64,000 bases of DNA from Blattabacterium cuenoti (GCF_014251715.1 NZ_CP059198.1:1-64000); one strand, 5' to 3'; positions 49,501 through 58,360 are shown, numbered from the stretch's first letter. The notes: generated by a model not told the origin, from the letters alone. Numbers and translations are program-made.

Positions 49501-49670
49501 CTTATTTTGGAGTAAATTATTATTTATCTGGATTACACTCTTATGCTAAAGGAGATCCTGTAACTATACCTTTTTGGATATATTATAGTTTATTAATTTT
49601 GTTAGTAGTTACAAGTTTTTCCTTTTATTCTACAAAATTTAATAACATTAAGAAAAAAATAGACAAATAA
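46512..49670 (+). CDS. Cytochrome c biogenesis protein CcsBA (ResB-CcsA fusion)
   Basis: This fused system II heme lyase moves heme across the inner membrane and attaches it to apocytochrome c. The 1052-residue protein has a ResB/CcsB part (about 1-480) with membrane helices near residues 12-30, 45-62, 75-95 and 430-455. A CcsA part (about 740-1052) carries the WWD-type heme motif WGRYWSWDPKETWAL (about 948-962) and a histidine in SGHAPWTNGYES. The fusion is usual in Bacteroidota. It implies c-type cytochromes, such as those of a cbb3 oxidase encoded elsewhere. Confidence 0.93.
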   Translation: MQTLKKILLYILSPKITSFLFLLLALAMAIATFIEQKYSTDVAKIFIYESTWFEIIMLLMIINLIGNICKYKLWNHNKFPLFIFHLSFVFIFIGGILSRYYSFEGMISIREGEINRKIISLKNYIKLKVNQGNYTKFYHDPYILSSYHKKYKEKIYFKNNPLIIKILDYIPCAKVILSKKKPEEKIIKIISKNKKGIIENFIKNGFYTKINGIVFSLNKKIPFGIQILEKKNKLYIKSSFTIKCINLINNKTSFLLKNTFNLLNFKILYKIQINNKIMQWIIPEGIVKGKLEYVESCDQEEKNNLLSAITAEIYFKKKYKLITFLGGKNSTEMSDPLLFNDCRISIGYGSIFCNLPFFLRLNKFQVKNYPGSEFPSSFMSNITLIDHINKKKKNYLIYMNNVLNYKGFRFFQSGYDPDEKGTHFSVNNDYLGTYFSYIGYIFMSIGMFFTLFWKGTRFSYLKKKLKYLYSKSYLFLFLILMIGSNSFAFSKITKIPLENVSDAIHIPKKHGDQFGRLLVQDDRGRIKPINTIAIELLRKIHKKNYIENLDANQWFISIHQDNIFWTKIPFIKVDKKGGDNFLNKVKANSEYYVSLIDLYSIDSKTGKLKFLLQEDYEKTFSKNPMKRNKYDKAVLSLSERVGILHNIFQGKYIRIFPIPNDVNNTWSSWIISDSNRLNPEGFSMFNNYLKSLLFSQNEKNWRIADNEIKKIRLYQLKYAKSILPSENKISIEIIYNKLNIFYILSFIYAFFGIIIIINFFLIMIFQKKYMYFFSKIFFFILFFLFIINFIGLISRWYISGHAPWTNGYESSIFISWILVGIGFLFYKNKFISGITALVASILLIIAHGNIMDPEINNLVPVLKSHWLIIHVAIITSSYGFFFTGAFLGFFVLILYILKAYLHYYSKRIQINIEKFTLINEMCLIIGLFLLTIGTFLGSVWANNSWGRYWSWDPKETWALISIMVYAFVLHIRLVPCMKSIFTFNFLSILSISSILMTYFGVNYYLSGLHSYAKGDPVTIPFWIYYSLLILLVVTSFSFYSTKFNNIKKKIDK

Positions 49671-49720
49671 TCAGTGAATTTTCATTCATCTTTTTTAAAA
49701 AAAACAAAAAAAAAACATTT

Positions 49721-49733
49721 AAAAAAAAAAAAA
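49721..49733 (+). repeat. 13-base poly(A) tract before the plsC-like start
   Basis: Thirteen consecutive A residues lie in the gap before the acyltransferase, preceded by runs of 8 and 10 A. A GTG at 49674 opens a frame that enters this tract and would join the acyltransferase frame if one A were gained. Confidence 0.9.
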
Positions 49734-49762
49734 GCACTTTATTTAGAGATGCATTTGGAAAT

Positions 49763-50485
49763 TTGCATTTTATAAAACGTTTTTTAATCTTTACTTTTGG
49801 TTGTATTTCCTATAATCGTTATAATGGTTTTAATAAATTACAATTGAAAGGTACAGAATTTATTAAAGATTTACCTGATACAAAAGTTCTTTTTGTATCC
49901 AACCATCAAACTTATTTTGCAGATGTTTTTGCTATGTTTCATGTTTTTTGTAGTGTAAAAAATGGATTTATAAATAGCATAAAAAATCCTATTTATCTTT
50001 TGAATCCAAAAGTAAATCTTTACTATGTAGCAGCTAAAGAAACCATGGATAAAGGTTTAATTACAAAATTATTAACTTATTCAGGAGGTGTTACTGTAAA
50101 AAGAACGTGGAAAAAAGTAGATAAAAAAATAAATAGTACGGTAGATATTTTATCTGAAATAACTCGTATGGGAATAGCTCTTAATGATGGATGGTTAATT
50201 ACTTTTCCTCAAGGTACAACTAGAGAATTTGCTCCTGGACGAAGAGGAATAGTTCATGTTATTAGAAAATATAATCCTATAGTTGTTCCTATTGTAATAG
50301 ATGGATTTAAAAAAGCTTATGATAAAAAAGGAATTCGAATTAAAAAAAAAGGAGTATTAAATAAAATGAAATTTAAAAAACCTATTCAATTGGATTTTAA
50401 AAAAGAGACTCCTGATAACATCATGGAAATAATTATGGATGCTATAGAACAATCTCCTAAATATTATATAAAAAAAAATTTATGA
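49763..50485 (+). CDS. plsC: 1-acyl-glycerol-3-phosphate acyltransferase family protein
   Basis: The protein is a PlsC-type acyltransferase for phospholipid synthesis. It has the HX4D motif as SNHQTYFAD (about 46-54), the second motif region VTVKRTWKK and FPQGTTREFAPGRRG (about 149-163), and the VVPIVIDGF strand. The first conventional start, TTG 49763, gives 240 residues. The family N-terminus seems to begin earlier, because the open frame upstream encodes RDAFGNLHFIKR, resembling known relatives. No ATG, GTG or TTG exists there in frame. Either an unusual start or slippage on the 13-A tract supplies it. The stop overlaps alaS (ATGA). Confidence 0.85.
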   Translation: MHFIKRFLIFTFGCISYNRYNGFNKLQLKGTEFIKDLPDTKVLFVSNHQTYFADVFAMFHVFCSVKNGFINSIKNPIYLLNPKVNLYYVAAKETMDKGLITKLLTYSGGVTVKRTWKKVDKKINSTVDILSEITRMGIALNDGWLITFPQGTTREFAPGRRGIVHVIRKYNPIVVPIVIDGFKKAYDKKGIRIKKKGVLNKMKFKKPIQLDFKKETPDNIMEIIMDAIEQSPKYYIKKNL

Positions 50486-53151
50486 AATATCAATTGATTA
50501 GAGAAACTTTTCTAAGTTTTTTTAAAAATAAAAAACATAGAGTTATTTCTTCTTTTCCTATTTGTTCAAAAAATGATCCTACTATTTTTTTTATAAATGC
50601 AGGAATGAATCCTTTTAAAGATTATTTTTTAGGGAATATTCAACCAATGAATTCAAGAATTGTTAATATTCAAAAATGTCTTAGAGTAACAGGAAAACAC
50701 AATGATTTAGAAAATGTGGGATATGATAATTATCATCACACCATGTTCGAAATGTTGGGGAATTGGTCTTTTGGAGATTATTCAAGAAAAGAAACGATAG
50801 AATGGGCTTGGGAATTATTAATAAAAGTGTATCAGATACCAAAAAAAAATATTTATGTATCCATTTTTATTGGAGATAAAAAAGAAGGATTATCTATGGA
50901 TAAAGAAACCTTAAAATATTGGAAAGCTTTATTAAGCGATAATAATATACTTTTTTTTGGTAAAAAAGAAAATTTTTGGGAAATGGGGGATACAGGTCCT
51001 TGTGGCCCTTGTACTGAAATTCACATTGATTTACGTAATGATAAAGAACAAAAAAAATTATCTGGAAAATATCTTATTAATAAAAAACATCCTCAAGTAA
51101 TAGAAATTTGGAATCTTGTTTTTATAGAGTTTTTACGTAAATCAGATGGAAAATTAGAAAAACTTTCTACAAAACATGTAGATACAGGTATGGGATTGGA
51201 GAGATTATGTATGGTATTGCAAGAAAAATTTTCCAGCTACGAAACTGATATTTTTTTTCCCATTATTCAAGATATAAAAGAATCGTTGGGGAATGTTTAT
51301 AAAGAAGATTTTAATCAAAAAATATCCATTCGTATTATAGCAGATCACTTAAGAGCTGTTGTTTTTTCTATTTCTGATGGACAATTACCATCTAATAATG
51401 GAGCTGGTTATGTTATAAAAAAAATATTAAGAAGAGCTATTTTTTATTCTAATCGTTTTTTATATCAGAAAAAACCTTTTATTTATCAATTTGTAAATTC
51501 TTTAGTAAGAGAAATGAAAAGTTCTTTTCCAGAATTGGAAAATAAAAAAAAATACATACAAAATGTTATTAAAGAAGAAGAAATGTCTTTTTTAAAAATT
51601 ATTGAAAAAGGAAGTAAAAAAATGAAACATATCATCATAAAAACTAAAGAAAAAAATGAAAAAATTATTGATGGGAAAACTATTTTTCAATTATACGATA
51701 CTTATGGGTTCCCTATAAAATTATCTAAAATGTTAATTGAAAAAAATGATTTATTTTTTGATGAAAAATTACTTAATAAAAAATTATTAGAACAAAAAAA
51801 AAGATCTAAAAAAGAAAGTAATACAATAATGAATACTGATTGGATAAAAGTACATAATCATCAATTTATTAAAGAAAATTTGGTAGGATTTGTAGGGTAT
51901 GAAATGATAGAATGTGATATTTTAATCATAAAATATAGAAAAGTAGAAAATAAATCAGATAAAACTCATTATTATGAATTAGTTTTTTCGAAAACTCCTT
52001 TTTATCCTGAAGGAGGAGGACAGTTGGGGGATACAGGTTATATAAAAAGTAAATTGGATCAAATTTTAGTTTTTAATACTAAAAAAGAAAATTCTATTAT
52101 TATACATTCTGTTAAAAAATTACCTTTGGATGTTTATTCTTCTTTTAAAGCTATAGTAAATAAAAATAGAAGAGAAGAAATTGAAAAAAATCATACTTCT
52201 ACTCATTTATTGCATTTTTCTTTGAAAAAAATTCTAGGAAATCATATTCAACAAAAAGGTTCTTATGTAGGAGATGATTATATAAGATTTGATTTTTCTC
52301 ATAATAAAAAAATAACGATTAAAGAATTGCATAAAATAGAAAACTTAGTTCAAGAGCTAATTTTTTCAGATCTTTTTATGCAAGAAAAAAAATATACTTC
52401 TTTACAAGAAGCTAAAAAAAATGCTTTTTTTAGTGAAACGTTTGAAGATAAATATAAACAAGAAGTAAGAGTCATTACTTTTGGGAATTCTTCTGAATTA
52501 TGCATAGGAACACATGTAAAAAATACTGGATTAATTCAAGTTTTTGAAATAATATCAGAATCTTCTATTTCATATGGAATACGAAGAATTAAGGCTATTA
52601 CTTCAAAAAAAGCAATACTACATTTAAAATCGGTTCATGATAAATATCAAGATTTAAAAAGTATGATGAGAGGATCTCCTACAAAAAATTTTATTTTTTT
52701 ACAAGAGTCTAATAAAAAATTAAAAAAAGAAATATCAAAAATACATTCACAGCAAATTAAAATTTTAAAAAAAGAATATTTTTTAAAAGCGATTCTACTG
52801 TCATCTTCTATAAAATATATATGTGATATTGATTTTTTGCAAGAAAAAGAATTAGATATGAATATTATTAAAAAAATAGTTTTGGATTTAAGACATGAAA
52901 TATCTAATTTGTTTTTTATTATAGGATTTATAAAAAATAGAAATCCAATTATTTTTATATCTATTTCAGATTCTATCATTAAAAATAATAATGTTCATGC
53001 TCATAAAATAATATCTACAATGGCGGACAATATACATGGAAAATATTGGGGGAAATCTTTTTTCGCTACAGCTATAGGGACTAAAAAAGATGGACTTAGA
53101 TTAGTTTTAAAAGAGACAATAAATATAAAAAATCGTTTAATAAATAATTAA
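50482..53151 (+). CDS. alaS: Alanyl-tRNA synthetase
   Basis: This class II synthetase charges tRNA-Ala and edits Ser and Gly. The 889-residue protein has the catalytic domain (about 1-245, GDTGPCGPCTEIH, DTGMGLERLCMVLQ) and a tRNA-recognition domain. The editing domain keeps HTSTHLLH (about 573-580) and the later CIGTHV metal site. A helical C-Ala region follows. The editing metal ligands are intact. The ATG overlaps the plsC-like stop by 4 bases. AlaS also charges tmRNA, which is encoded at 10.6 kb. Confidence 0.97.
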   Translation: MKYQLIRETFLSFFKNKKHRVISSFPICSKNDPTIFFINAGMNPFKDYFLGNIQPMNSRIVNIQKCLRVTGKHNDLENVGYDNYHHTMFEMLGNWSFGDYSRKETIEWAWELLIKVYQIPKKNIYVSIFIGDKKEGLSMDKETLKYWKALLSDNNILFFGKKENFWEMGDTGPCGPCTEIHIDLRNDKEQKKLSGKYLINKKHPQVIEIWNLVFIEFLRKSDGKLEKLSTKHVDTGMGLERLCMVLQEKFSSYETDIFFPIIQDIKESLGNVYKEDFNQKISIRIIADHLRAVVFSISDGQLPSNNGAGYVIKKILRRAIFYSNRFLYQKKPFIYQFVNSLVREMKSSFPELENKKKYIQNVIKEEEMSFLKIIEKGSKKMKHIIIKTKEKNEKIIDGKTIFQLYDTYGFPIKLSKMLIEKNDLFFDEKLLNKKLLEQKKRSKKESNTIMNTDWIKVHNHQFIKENLVGFVGYEMIECDILIIKYRKVENKSDKTHYYELVFSKTPFYPEGGGQLGDTGYIKSKLDQILVFNTKKENSIIIHSVKKLPLDVYSSFKAIVNKNRREEIEKNHTSTHLLHFSLKKILGNHIQQKGSYVGDDYIRFDFSHNKKITIKELHKIENLVQELIFSDLFMQEKKYTSLQEAKKNAFFSETFEDKYKQEVRVITFGNSSELCIGTHVKNTGLIQVFEIISESSISYGIRRIKAITSKKAILHLKSVHDKYQDLKSMMRGSPTKNFIFLQESNKKLKKEISKIHSQQIKILKKEYFLKAILLSSSIKYICDIDFLQEKELDMNIIKKIVLDLRHEISNLFFIIGFIKNRNPIIFISISDSIIKNNNVHAHKIISTMADNIHGKYWGKSFFATAIGTKKDGLRLVLKETINIKNRLINN

Positions 53152-53159
53152 AAATAAAC

Positions 53160-53189
53160 TTTGATAGATATTTAAAATGTTTAAATTTG
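53160..53189 (+). promoter_or_regulatory. Promoter of sucAB
   Basis: TTTG at 53160-53163 and TAAATTTG at 53182-53189 are separated by 18 bases, close to the Bacteroidota consensus. The sucA ATG lies 24 bases further. This gives a short leader and a separate promoter for the sucA-sucB pair. Confidence 0.65.
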
Positions 53190-53213
53190 AAGTAAAAAAA
53201 ATAGTGAGAGTAT

Positions 53214-55961
53214 ATGAGTGATCAATATTCTTTTCTAAATACCATTCATTTTAAATATTTAGAATTTTTATACAAAAAGTATAAAGAAAATCCTAATTTA
53301 ATAGAGCCAAGTTGGAGCGCTTTTTTTCATGGATTTGATTTTGGAGAAAAAAACTATAAAAAGGAATCAATTAATACGGATAAGGAACGTTATAAAGAAT
53401 TTTTAGAACAAAAAAATGAAAATATACATACAGAGTTTTTAGTATATAATTTAATTCATGCTTATAGAAGTAGAGGTCATTTTTTTACTAAAACAAATCC
53501 TATACGAAAAAGAAGAAAACATTTTCCTTCTTTAGATCTGAAAAATTTTGGATTATCTGAAAAAGAACTTGATACTTATTTTGAATCTGGAAAATTAATT
53601 GGTATTGGAAATACTTCATTAAGAAATATAATTAATTATTTAAAAAATATTTATTGTGGATCTATAGGAATAGAATATATGTATATTTCTAATCCTAGAA
53701 AAATTCAATGGATAGAAAAATGGTTTCAAAAAGAAAAATTACAATTTTCTACAGAAGAAAAAAAATTTTTTTTAAAAAAATTAAATGAAGCAGTCGCATT
53801 TGAAAATTTTGTTCATACAAAATTTATAGGGCAAAAAAGGTTTTCTATAGAAGGGAATGAGTCTACTTTACCTGCATTGGAAGAAATGATAGAATATACA
53901 TCCAATAAATATTTAACCGAAGATATTATAATTGGGATGTCGCATAGAGGACGTTTAAATCTTCTTTCTAATTTTTTTAAAAAAAATTATTCTCAAATAT
54001 TTAGTGAATTTCAAGGTAAAGAGTATAAAGAAAAAATTTTTTCTGGTGATGTTAAATATCATTTAGGATTTTCAAAAATAAGAAAGACTCGTAAAGGACG
54101 ATATATAAAAATAAATTTAGTTCCTAATCCCTCTCATTTAGAATCCGTAGATGCCATTGTAGAAGGAATTACACGAGCAAAAATAGATATTATTTATAAT
54201 AATAATATTAATTCTGAAAAAGTTATTCCTGTTCTCATTCACGGAGATGCTGCATTATCCGGTCAGGGAATTGTCTATGAAGTTCTTCAATTATCTAAAT
54301 TAAAAGGATATAAAACTGGAGGAACAATTCATATCGTAATTAATAATCAAATAGGATTTACCACAAATTATACTGAAGGACGTTCTAGCATTTATTGTAC
54401 TGATATAGCAAAAATAGTGTTAGCTCCAGTATTACATGTTAATGCAGATGATGTAGAATCTGTTATAAAAGCTATTCATTTTGCTGTAGATTTTAGAATG
54501 CGTTATCATGAAGATGTTTTCATAGATTTACTAGGATATAGAAAATATGGACATAATGAAGGAGATGAACCTAGATTTACTCAACCATCTTTATATAAAG
54601 CTATTTCAAAGCATCCTAATTCTTATCATTTATACAAAAAAAAATTAGAAGGTATTATTAATAAAAATGATATAATGAGCATGGAAAAAGAATATGAAAA
54701 GATTCTTAATGGAGGATATGATGAAGCAAAAAATATTAAATGGAATATTTTGAATTCTTTTTTAGAAGAAGAATGGAAAAATTTTCCTATAGTATATAAT
54801 AATGAAGAAATTTTTAAAAAAGTAGATACACGATTTCCAATAGATAAAATTATAAAAATATCCAATACTATTTTTACTCTTCCAAAGAAAAAAAATTTTT
54901 TTAAAAAAACGGAATACATTTTTCAACAAAGATTGGAAATGATTAGAAAAAAATTGGTAGATTGGAGTATGGCTGAATTATTAGCTTATGGAACACTTTT
55001 AGATGAAGGAGTTCATATTCGTTTATCAGGAGAAGATGTGGCTAGAGGTACATTTTCTCAACGTCATTCTGTTATAAAAACGGAAGAAGAAGAAGAAATT
55101 ATTCTTCTAAATAATATAGGGAAAGGGCATATTAAAATTTATAATTCTCCTCTTTCGGAATATGGAGTTTTGGGCTTTGATTATGGATATGCAATGTATT
55201 CTCCTTATGTTTTAACTTTGTGGGAAGCTCAATTTGGAGATTTTGGGAATGGAGGACAAATTATAATAGATCAATATATTTCCTCTGGAGAAAATAAATG
55301 GAAAATTAGTAATGGAATTGTATTATTACTACCTCATGGATATGAAGGACAAGGACCGGAACATTCTTCTGCACGTGTTGAACGTTATCTACAACTTTGT
55401 GCTAATAATAATTTATTTGTAGTAAATTGTACAACTCCAGCTAATTTTTACCATCTTTTGAGGAGACAAATGAAGTTAAAGTATCGTAAACCTCTTATAA
55501 TTTTTACTCCTAAAAGTTTACTTAGAAATACGAAATGTTTATCCACAATAGAAGACCTTTCTGAAGGATTTTTTCAAGAAATTTTTGATGATACTTATGT
55601 TATGGATGTTAATAAAATTACTAGATTAATTTTTTGTTCTGGTAAAATATATTATGATTTACTAAATAAAAAAGAAACCCTTCAAGATGATAAAACAGCA
55701 TTGATTCGTATAGAACAGATTTATCCATTAAAAATAAAAAAAATTCAATACTTACTTAATAAGTATAAAAATAAAAAAGAAATTTTTTGGGTACAAGAAG
55801 AACCAGAAAATATGGGATTATGGAGTTTTATTTTAAGAAAATTAGGAGATATTATTTCATTTAGATTAATTGCTCCATATGAATGTTCTAGTCCATCTAC
55901 AGGATCTTATCCAGATTTTTTAAAAATTCAAAATAAAATATTAGAAAAAGCTTTTCTTTGA
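53214..55961 (+). CDS. sucA: 2-oxoglutarate dehydrogenase E1
   Basis: SucA decarboxylates 2-oxoglutarate with TPP and loads succinyl onto the E2 lipoyl group. The 915-residue protein has the N-terminal DQYSFLNTIHFKYLEFLYKK segment that contacts E2. The TPP-binding part has HGDAALSGQGIVYE (about 343-356) and NNQIGFTT. The transketolase-like C-terminal part has GEDVARGTFSQRHSV and LLPHGYEGQGPEHSSAR. All are intact. A purine-rich AGTGAGAG lies just ahead of the ATG, unusual here. sucB follows 38 bases later. Confidence 0.96.
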   Translation: MSDQYSFLNTIHFKYLEFLYKKYKENPNLIEPSWSAFFHGFDFGEKNYKKESINTDKERYKEFLEQKNENIHTEFLVYNLIHAYRSRGHFFTKTNPIRKRRKHFPSLDLKNFGLSEKELDTYFESGKLIGIGNTSLRNIINYLKNIYCGSIGIEYMYISNPRKIQWIEKWFQKEKLQFSTEEKKFFLKKLNEAVAFENFVHTKFIGQKRFSIEGNESTLPALEEMIEYTSNKYLTEDIIIGMSHRGRLNLLSNFFKKNYSQIFSEFQGKEYKEKIFSGDVKYHLGFSKIRKTRKGRYIKINLVPNPSHLESVDAIVEGITRAKIDIIYNNNINSEKVIPVLIHGDAALSGQGIVYEVLQLSKLKGYKTGGTIHIVINNQIGFTTNYTEGRSSIYCTDIAKIVLAPVLHVNADDVESVIKAIHFAVDFRMRYHEDVFIDLLGYRKYGHNEGDEPRFTQPSLYKAISKHPNSYHLYKKKLEGIINKNDIMSMEKEYEKILNGGYDEAKNIKWNILNSFLEEEWKNFPIVYNNEEIFKKVDTRFPIDKIIKISNTIFTLPKKKNFFKKTEYIFQQRLEMIRKKLVDWSMAELLAYGTLLDEGVHIRLSGEDVARGTFSQRHSVIKTEEEEEIILLNNIGKGHIKIYNSPLSEYGVLGFDYGYAMYSPYVLTLWEAQFGDFGNGGQIIIDQYISSGENKWKISNGIVLLLPHGYEGQGPEHSSARVERYLQLCANNNLFVVNCTTPANFYHLLRRQMKLKYRKPLIIFTPKSLLRNTKCLSTIEDLSEGFFQEIFDDTYVMDVNKITRLIFCSGKIYYDLLNKKETLQDDKTALIRIEQIYPLKIKKIQYLLNKYKNKKEIFWVQEEPENMGLWSFILRKLGDIISFRLIAPYECSSPSTGSYPDFLKIQNKILEKAFL

Positions 55962-55999
55962 TTTTATATGATAATATTTAAAATTTAAATAATTCTATT

Positions 56000-57193
56000 A
56001 TGACAATAGAGGTAAAAGTCCCTTCTCCAGGAGAATCAATTACAGAAGTGGAGGTTTCAACATGGATGGTTAAAAATGGAGATTCCGTTTTTAAAGGTCA
56101 AACAATAGCAGAAATAGATTCAGATAAAGCTACTTTAGAGATTTCTGCAGAAGAGAATGGAATAATAACCTTAATGGCAAAAAAAGGAGAAAAAATACGA
56201 GTTGGAGACGTTTTATGTATTATTGATACTTATCAAGAAGACAATAAAAAAACTAATAAAAACAAGATGGAGAAAAATGATTTTAAAAATATTAAAATCC
56301 CTTCTCCAGCTTCAAAAAAAATTTTAAAAGAAAAGAATATTCCTATAGAATCTATTAAAGGGACAGGAAAACATGGAAGAATTACAAAAGCAGATTGTAT
56401 TTTTTTGGAAACTAAAACTTCTTTTCCATCTATGGAAAATACGAATAAAATACCCGTATATAGATCAAAAACCGTAACTCGTCTTTCTTCTCTTAGAAGA
56501 AAACTTTCTGAAAGATTAGTTTTTATAAAAAATGAAACAGCAACACTTACAACTTTCAATGAAGTTGATATGAAAGAAATTTTTCTTATAAGAAAAAAAT
56601 ATAAGGAAATATTTAAGGATAAACATGGAGTAAATTTGGGTTTTATGTCTTTTTTTACTCTTTCTTGTGTTAGAGCTTTGCAACAATATCCAGATGTTAA
56701 TGCTATGATTAGTGGAGAAGAAAAAATTAATTTTGAATATTGTGATATTAGTATTGCTATCTCTGGACCTAAAGGGTTAATGGTTCCTGTCATTAGAAAT
56801 GCAGAACATTTATCATTTCGTGGTATAGAACAGGAAATAAATAGATTATCTACACGTGTTCATAATGGTAATATATCTATAGATGAAATGATAGGAGGAA
56901 CTTTTACTATTACTAATGGAGGAATTTTTGGATCTATGTTATCCACTCCAATTATAAATCCACCACAAAGTGCTATTTTAGGAATGCACAAAGTAATGGA
57001 AAAACCTGTAGTTATCAATGGAACTATTGAAATACGTCCTATGATGTATTTGGCTTTATCTTATGATCATAGAATCATTGATGGAAGAGAATCTGTTGGA
57101 TTTTTAGTATCTGTAAAAGAATCTATAGAAAATCCAATAAAATTTTTAATGGGAGGATGTGATAAAAATATTTCTAAAATATTAGAATTATGA
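56000..57193 (+). CDS. sucB: 2-oxoglutarate dehydrogenase E2 (dihydrolipoyl succinyltransferase)
   Basis: SucB forms the core of the oxoglutarate dehydrogenase complex and makes succinyl-CoA. The 397-residue protein has a lipoyl domain (about 1-77) with the lipoyl-lysine in DSDKATLEI (K44). A peripheral subunit-binding domain follows (about 99-135, IPSPASKKILKEKNI, GTGKHGRITKAD). The catalytic domain ends in SYDHRIIDGRE. Its position behind sucA fixes the substrate. The E3 subunit is not in the window. Confidence 0.95.
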   Translation: MTIEVKVPSPGESITEVEVSTWMVKNGDSVFKGQTIAEIDSDKATLEISAEENGIITLMAKKGEKIRVGDVLCIIDTYQEDNKKTNKNKMEKNDFKNIKIPSPASKKILKEKNIPIESIKGTGKHGRITKADCIFLETKTSFPSMENTNKIPVYRSKTVTRLSSLRRKLSERLVFIKNETATLTTFNEVDMKEIFLIRKKYKEIFKDKHGVNLGFMSFFTLSCVRALQQYPDVNAMISGEEKINFEYCDISIAISGPKGLMVPVIRNAEHLSFRGIEQEINRLSTRVHNGNISIDEMIGGTFTITNGGIFGSMLSTPIINPPQSAILGMHKVMEKPVVINGTIEIRPMMYLALSYDHRIIDGRESVGFLVSVKESIENPIKFLMGGCDKNISKILEL

Positions 57194-57214
57194 CAGATAT
57201 AACCAAAAAATATT

Positions 57215-58360
57215 ATGAAAATGATAAAAATTTTTTTTATTACTTTTTCTTTTATTATTTTTTCTTTTTCGAAAGGAAAAGGAATAAAAAATAAAGAATG
57301 TAATATTTTTAATAAAAAAATTCATTTAATAACAAAAAATAAAGAAGAAGAAACTCCTCCCATTAATATAATTTTTATGTTACCTTTATTTTTTGGTTCC
57401 GACGAAATAGAAGAAGAAATTCATCATGATAATAAAAAATTGAGTGAGAATGCTTTATCCTTTTATTTTGGAGCTAAAGCAGCTATAGATTTATTTAATA
57501 AAAAACAAAAAGTAAATATTCAAATTTTTGATACTAAAAATGAAAAAATTAGGATAAAAAATTTTATGCGTTCATATGATTTATCAAATACTCATGCAAT
57601 TATAGGACCTTTTTTTCGTTCTTCTTTGGAAGAAGTAGCTAAAAATAACAAAAATATACCTATAATTTCTCCATTTACAGATTCTGACTCTTTAAATTTT
57701 TATCCTAATGTAATTCAATCTGAAACAAAAGATATTTATCTTGTAGAACCTATTTTAGAAAAAATAAAAATTATTCATAATAATCAAAAAGAAAAAATAA
57801 AAACTTTATATATTTTTGGAGAAGATCCATCCAAAAAAATTACAAATTTTATAAAGAAAAAATTTCTTCAATGGAATCTTAATTTTCAAATTTTACATTT
57901 TGTAAAAAATTTTTCTAATACTATAAAAAATATTTCTTTTTTTGCAATTTTTTTAGGAGGAAATACTTTTATAGAAAAGGAATTTATAGACCTTCTTAAA
58001 AAAAAGAAAAAAATAATTCCTTTTGGAATAGGTTATCATGATATTTTTTATAAAAATATTTCCTTATTTAAGGAATATCAATTTTTATTTACAACAAAAT
58101 ATTTTTTTAATAAAAATGATGAAAAAAAAATAAAATTTTTTTATTTTTTTAAAAAAAAATTAGGGAATAACTTAAATAAATATCCATTTTATGGATTTGA
58201 TTTAACTTATGATATATTATATAGACTTTTTGAAAATAAAAATTTATTTCAAACAATAGATCAAAAATCTTTTTCAGGATTAGTAAGCAAATATAAATAT
58301 CATAAAATTTTTGATAAAGGAGGATACGTTAATAAAGGATTCTGGATAATACGTTTATAA
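57215..58360 (+). CDS. Periplasmic-binding-fold protein (PBP1-like), function unknown
   Basis: The 381-residue protein has an N-terminal hydrophobic signal segment (about 5-20). The rest resembles type 1 periplasmic binding folds: INIIFMLPLFFG (about 50-61), FGAKAAIDLFNKK, AIIGPFFRSSLEEVAKN, IPIISPFTDSDSL and a C-terminal FYGFDLTYDIL. Related Bacteroidota proteins usually carry LysM repeats in front of this fold; none is seen here. Ligand binding or a structural envelope role are both possible. I do not assign a ligand. It ends within the convergent TPR gene (6 bases shared). Confidence 0.6.
   Translation: MKMIKIFFITFSFIIFSFSKGKGIKNKECNIFNKKIHLITKNKEEETPPINIIFMLPLFFGSDEIEEEIHHDNKKLSENALSFYFGAKAAIDLFNKKQKVNIQIFDTKNEKIRIKNFMRSYDLSNTHAIIGPFFRSSLEEVAKNNKNIPIISPFTDSDSLNFYPNVIQSETKDIYLVEPILEKIKIIHNNQKEKIKTLYIFGEDPSKKITNFIKKKFLQWNLNFQILHFVKNFSNTIKNISFFAIFLGGNTFIEKEFIDLLKKKKKIIPFGIGYHDIFYKNISLFKEYQFLFTTKYFFNKNDEKKIKFFYFFKKKLGNNLNKYPFYGFDLTYDILYRLFENKNLFQTIDQKSFSGLVSKYKYHKIFDKGGYVNKGFWIIRL

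Noticed and set aside
56233..56793. 186-codon open frame antisense to sucB
   Set aside because: It lies fully inside sucB on the opposite strand, has no recognisable motif, and reflects codon structure of the real gene.
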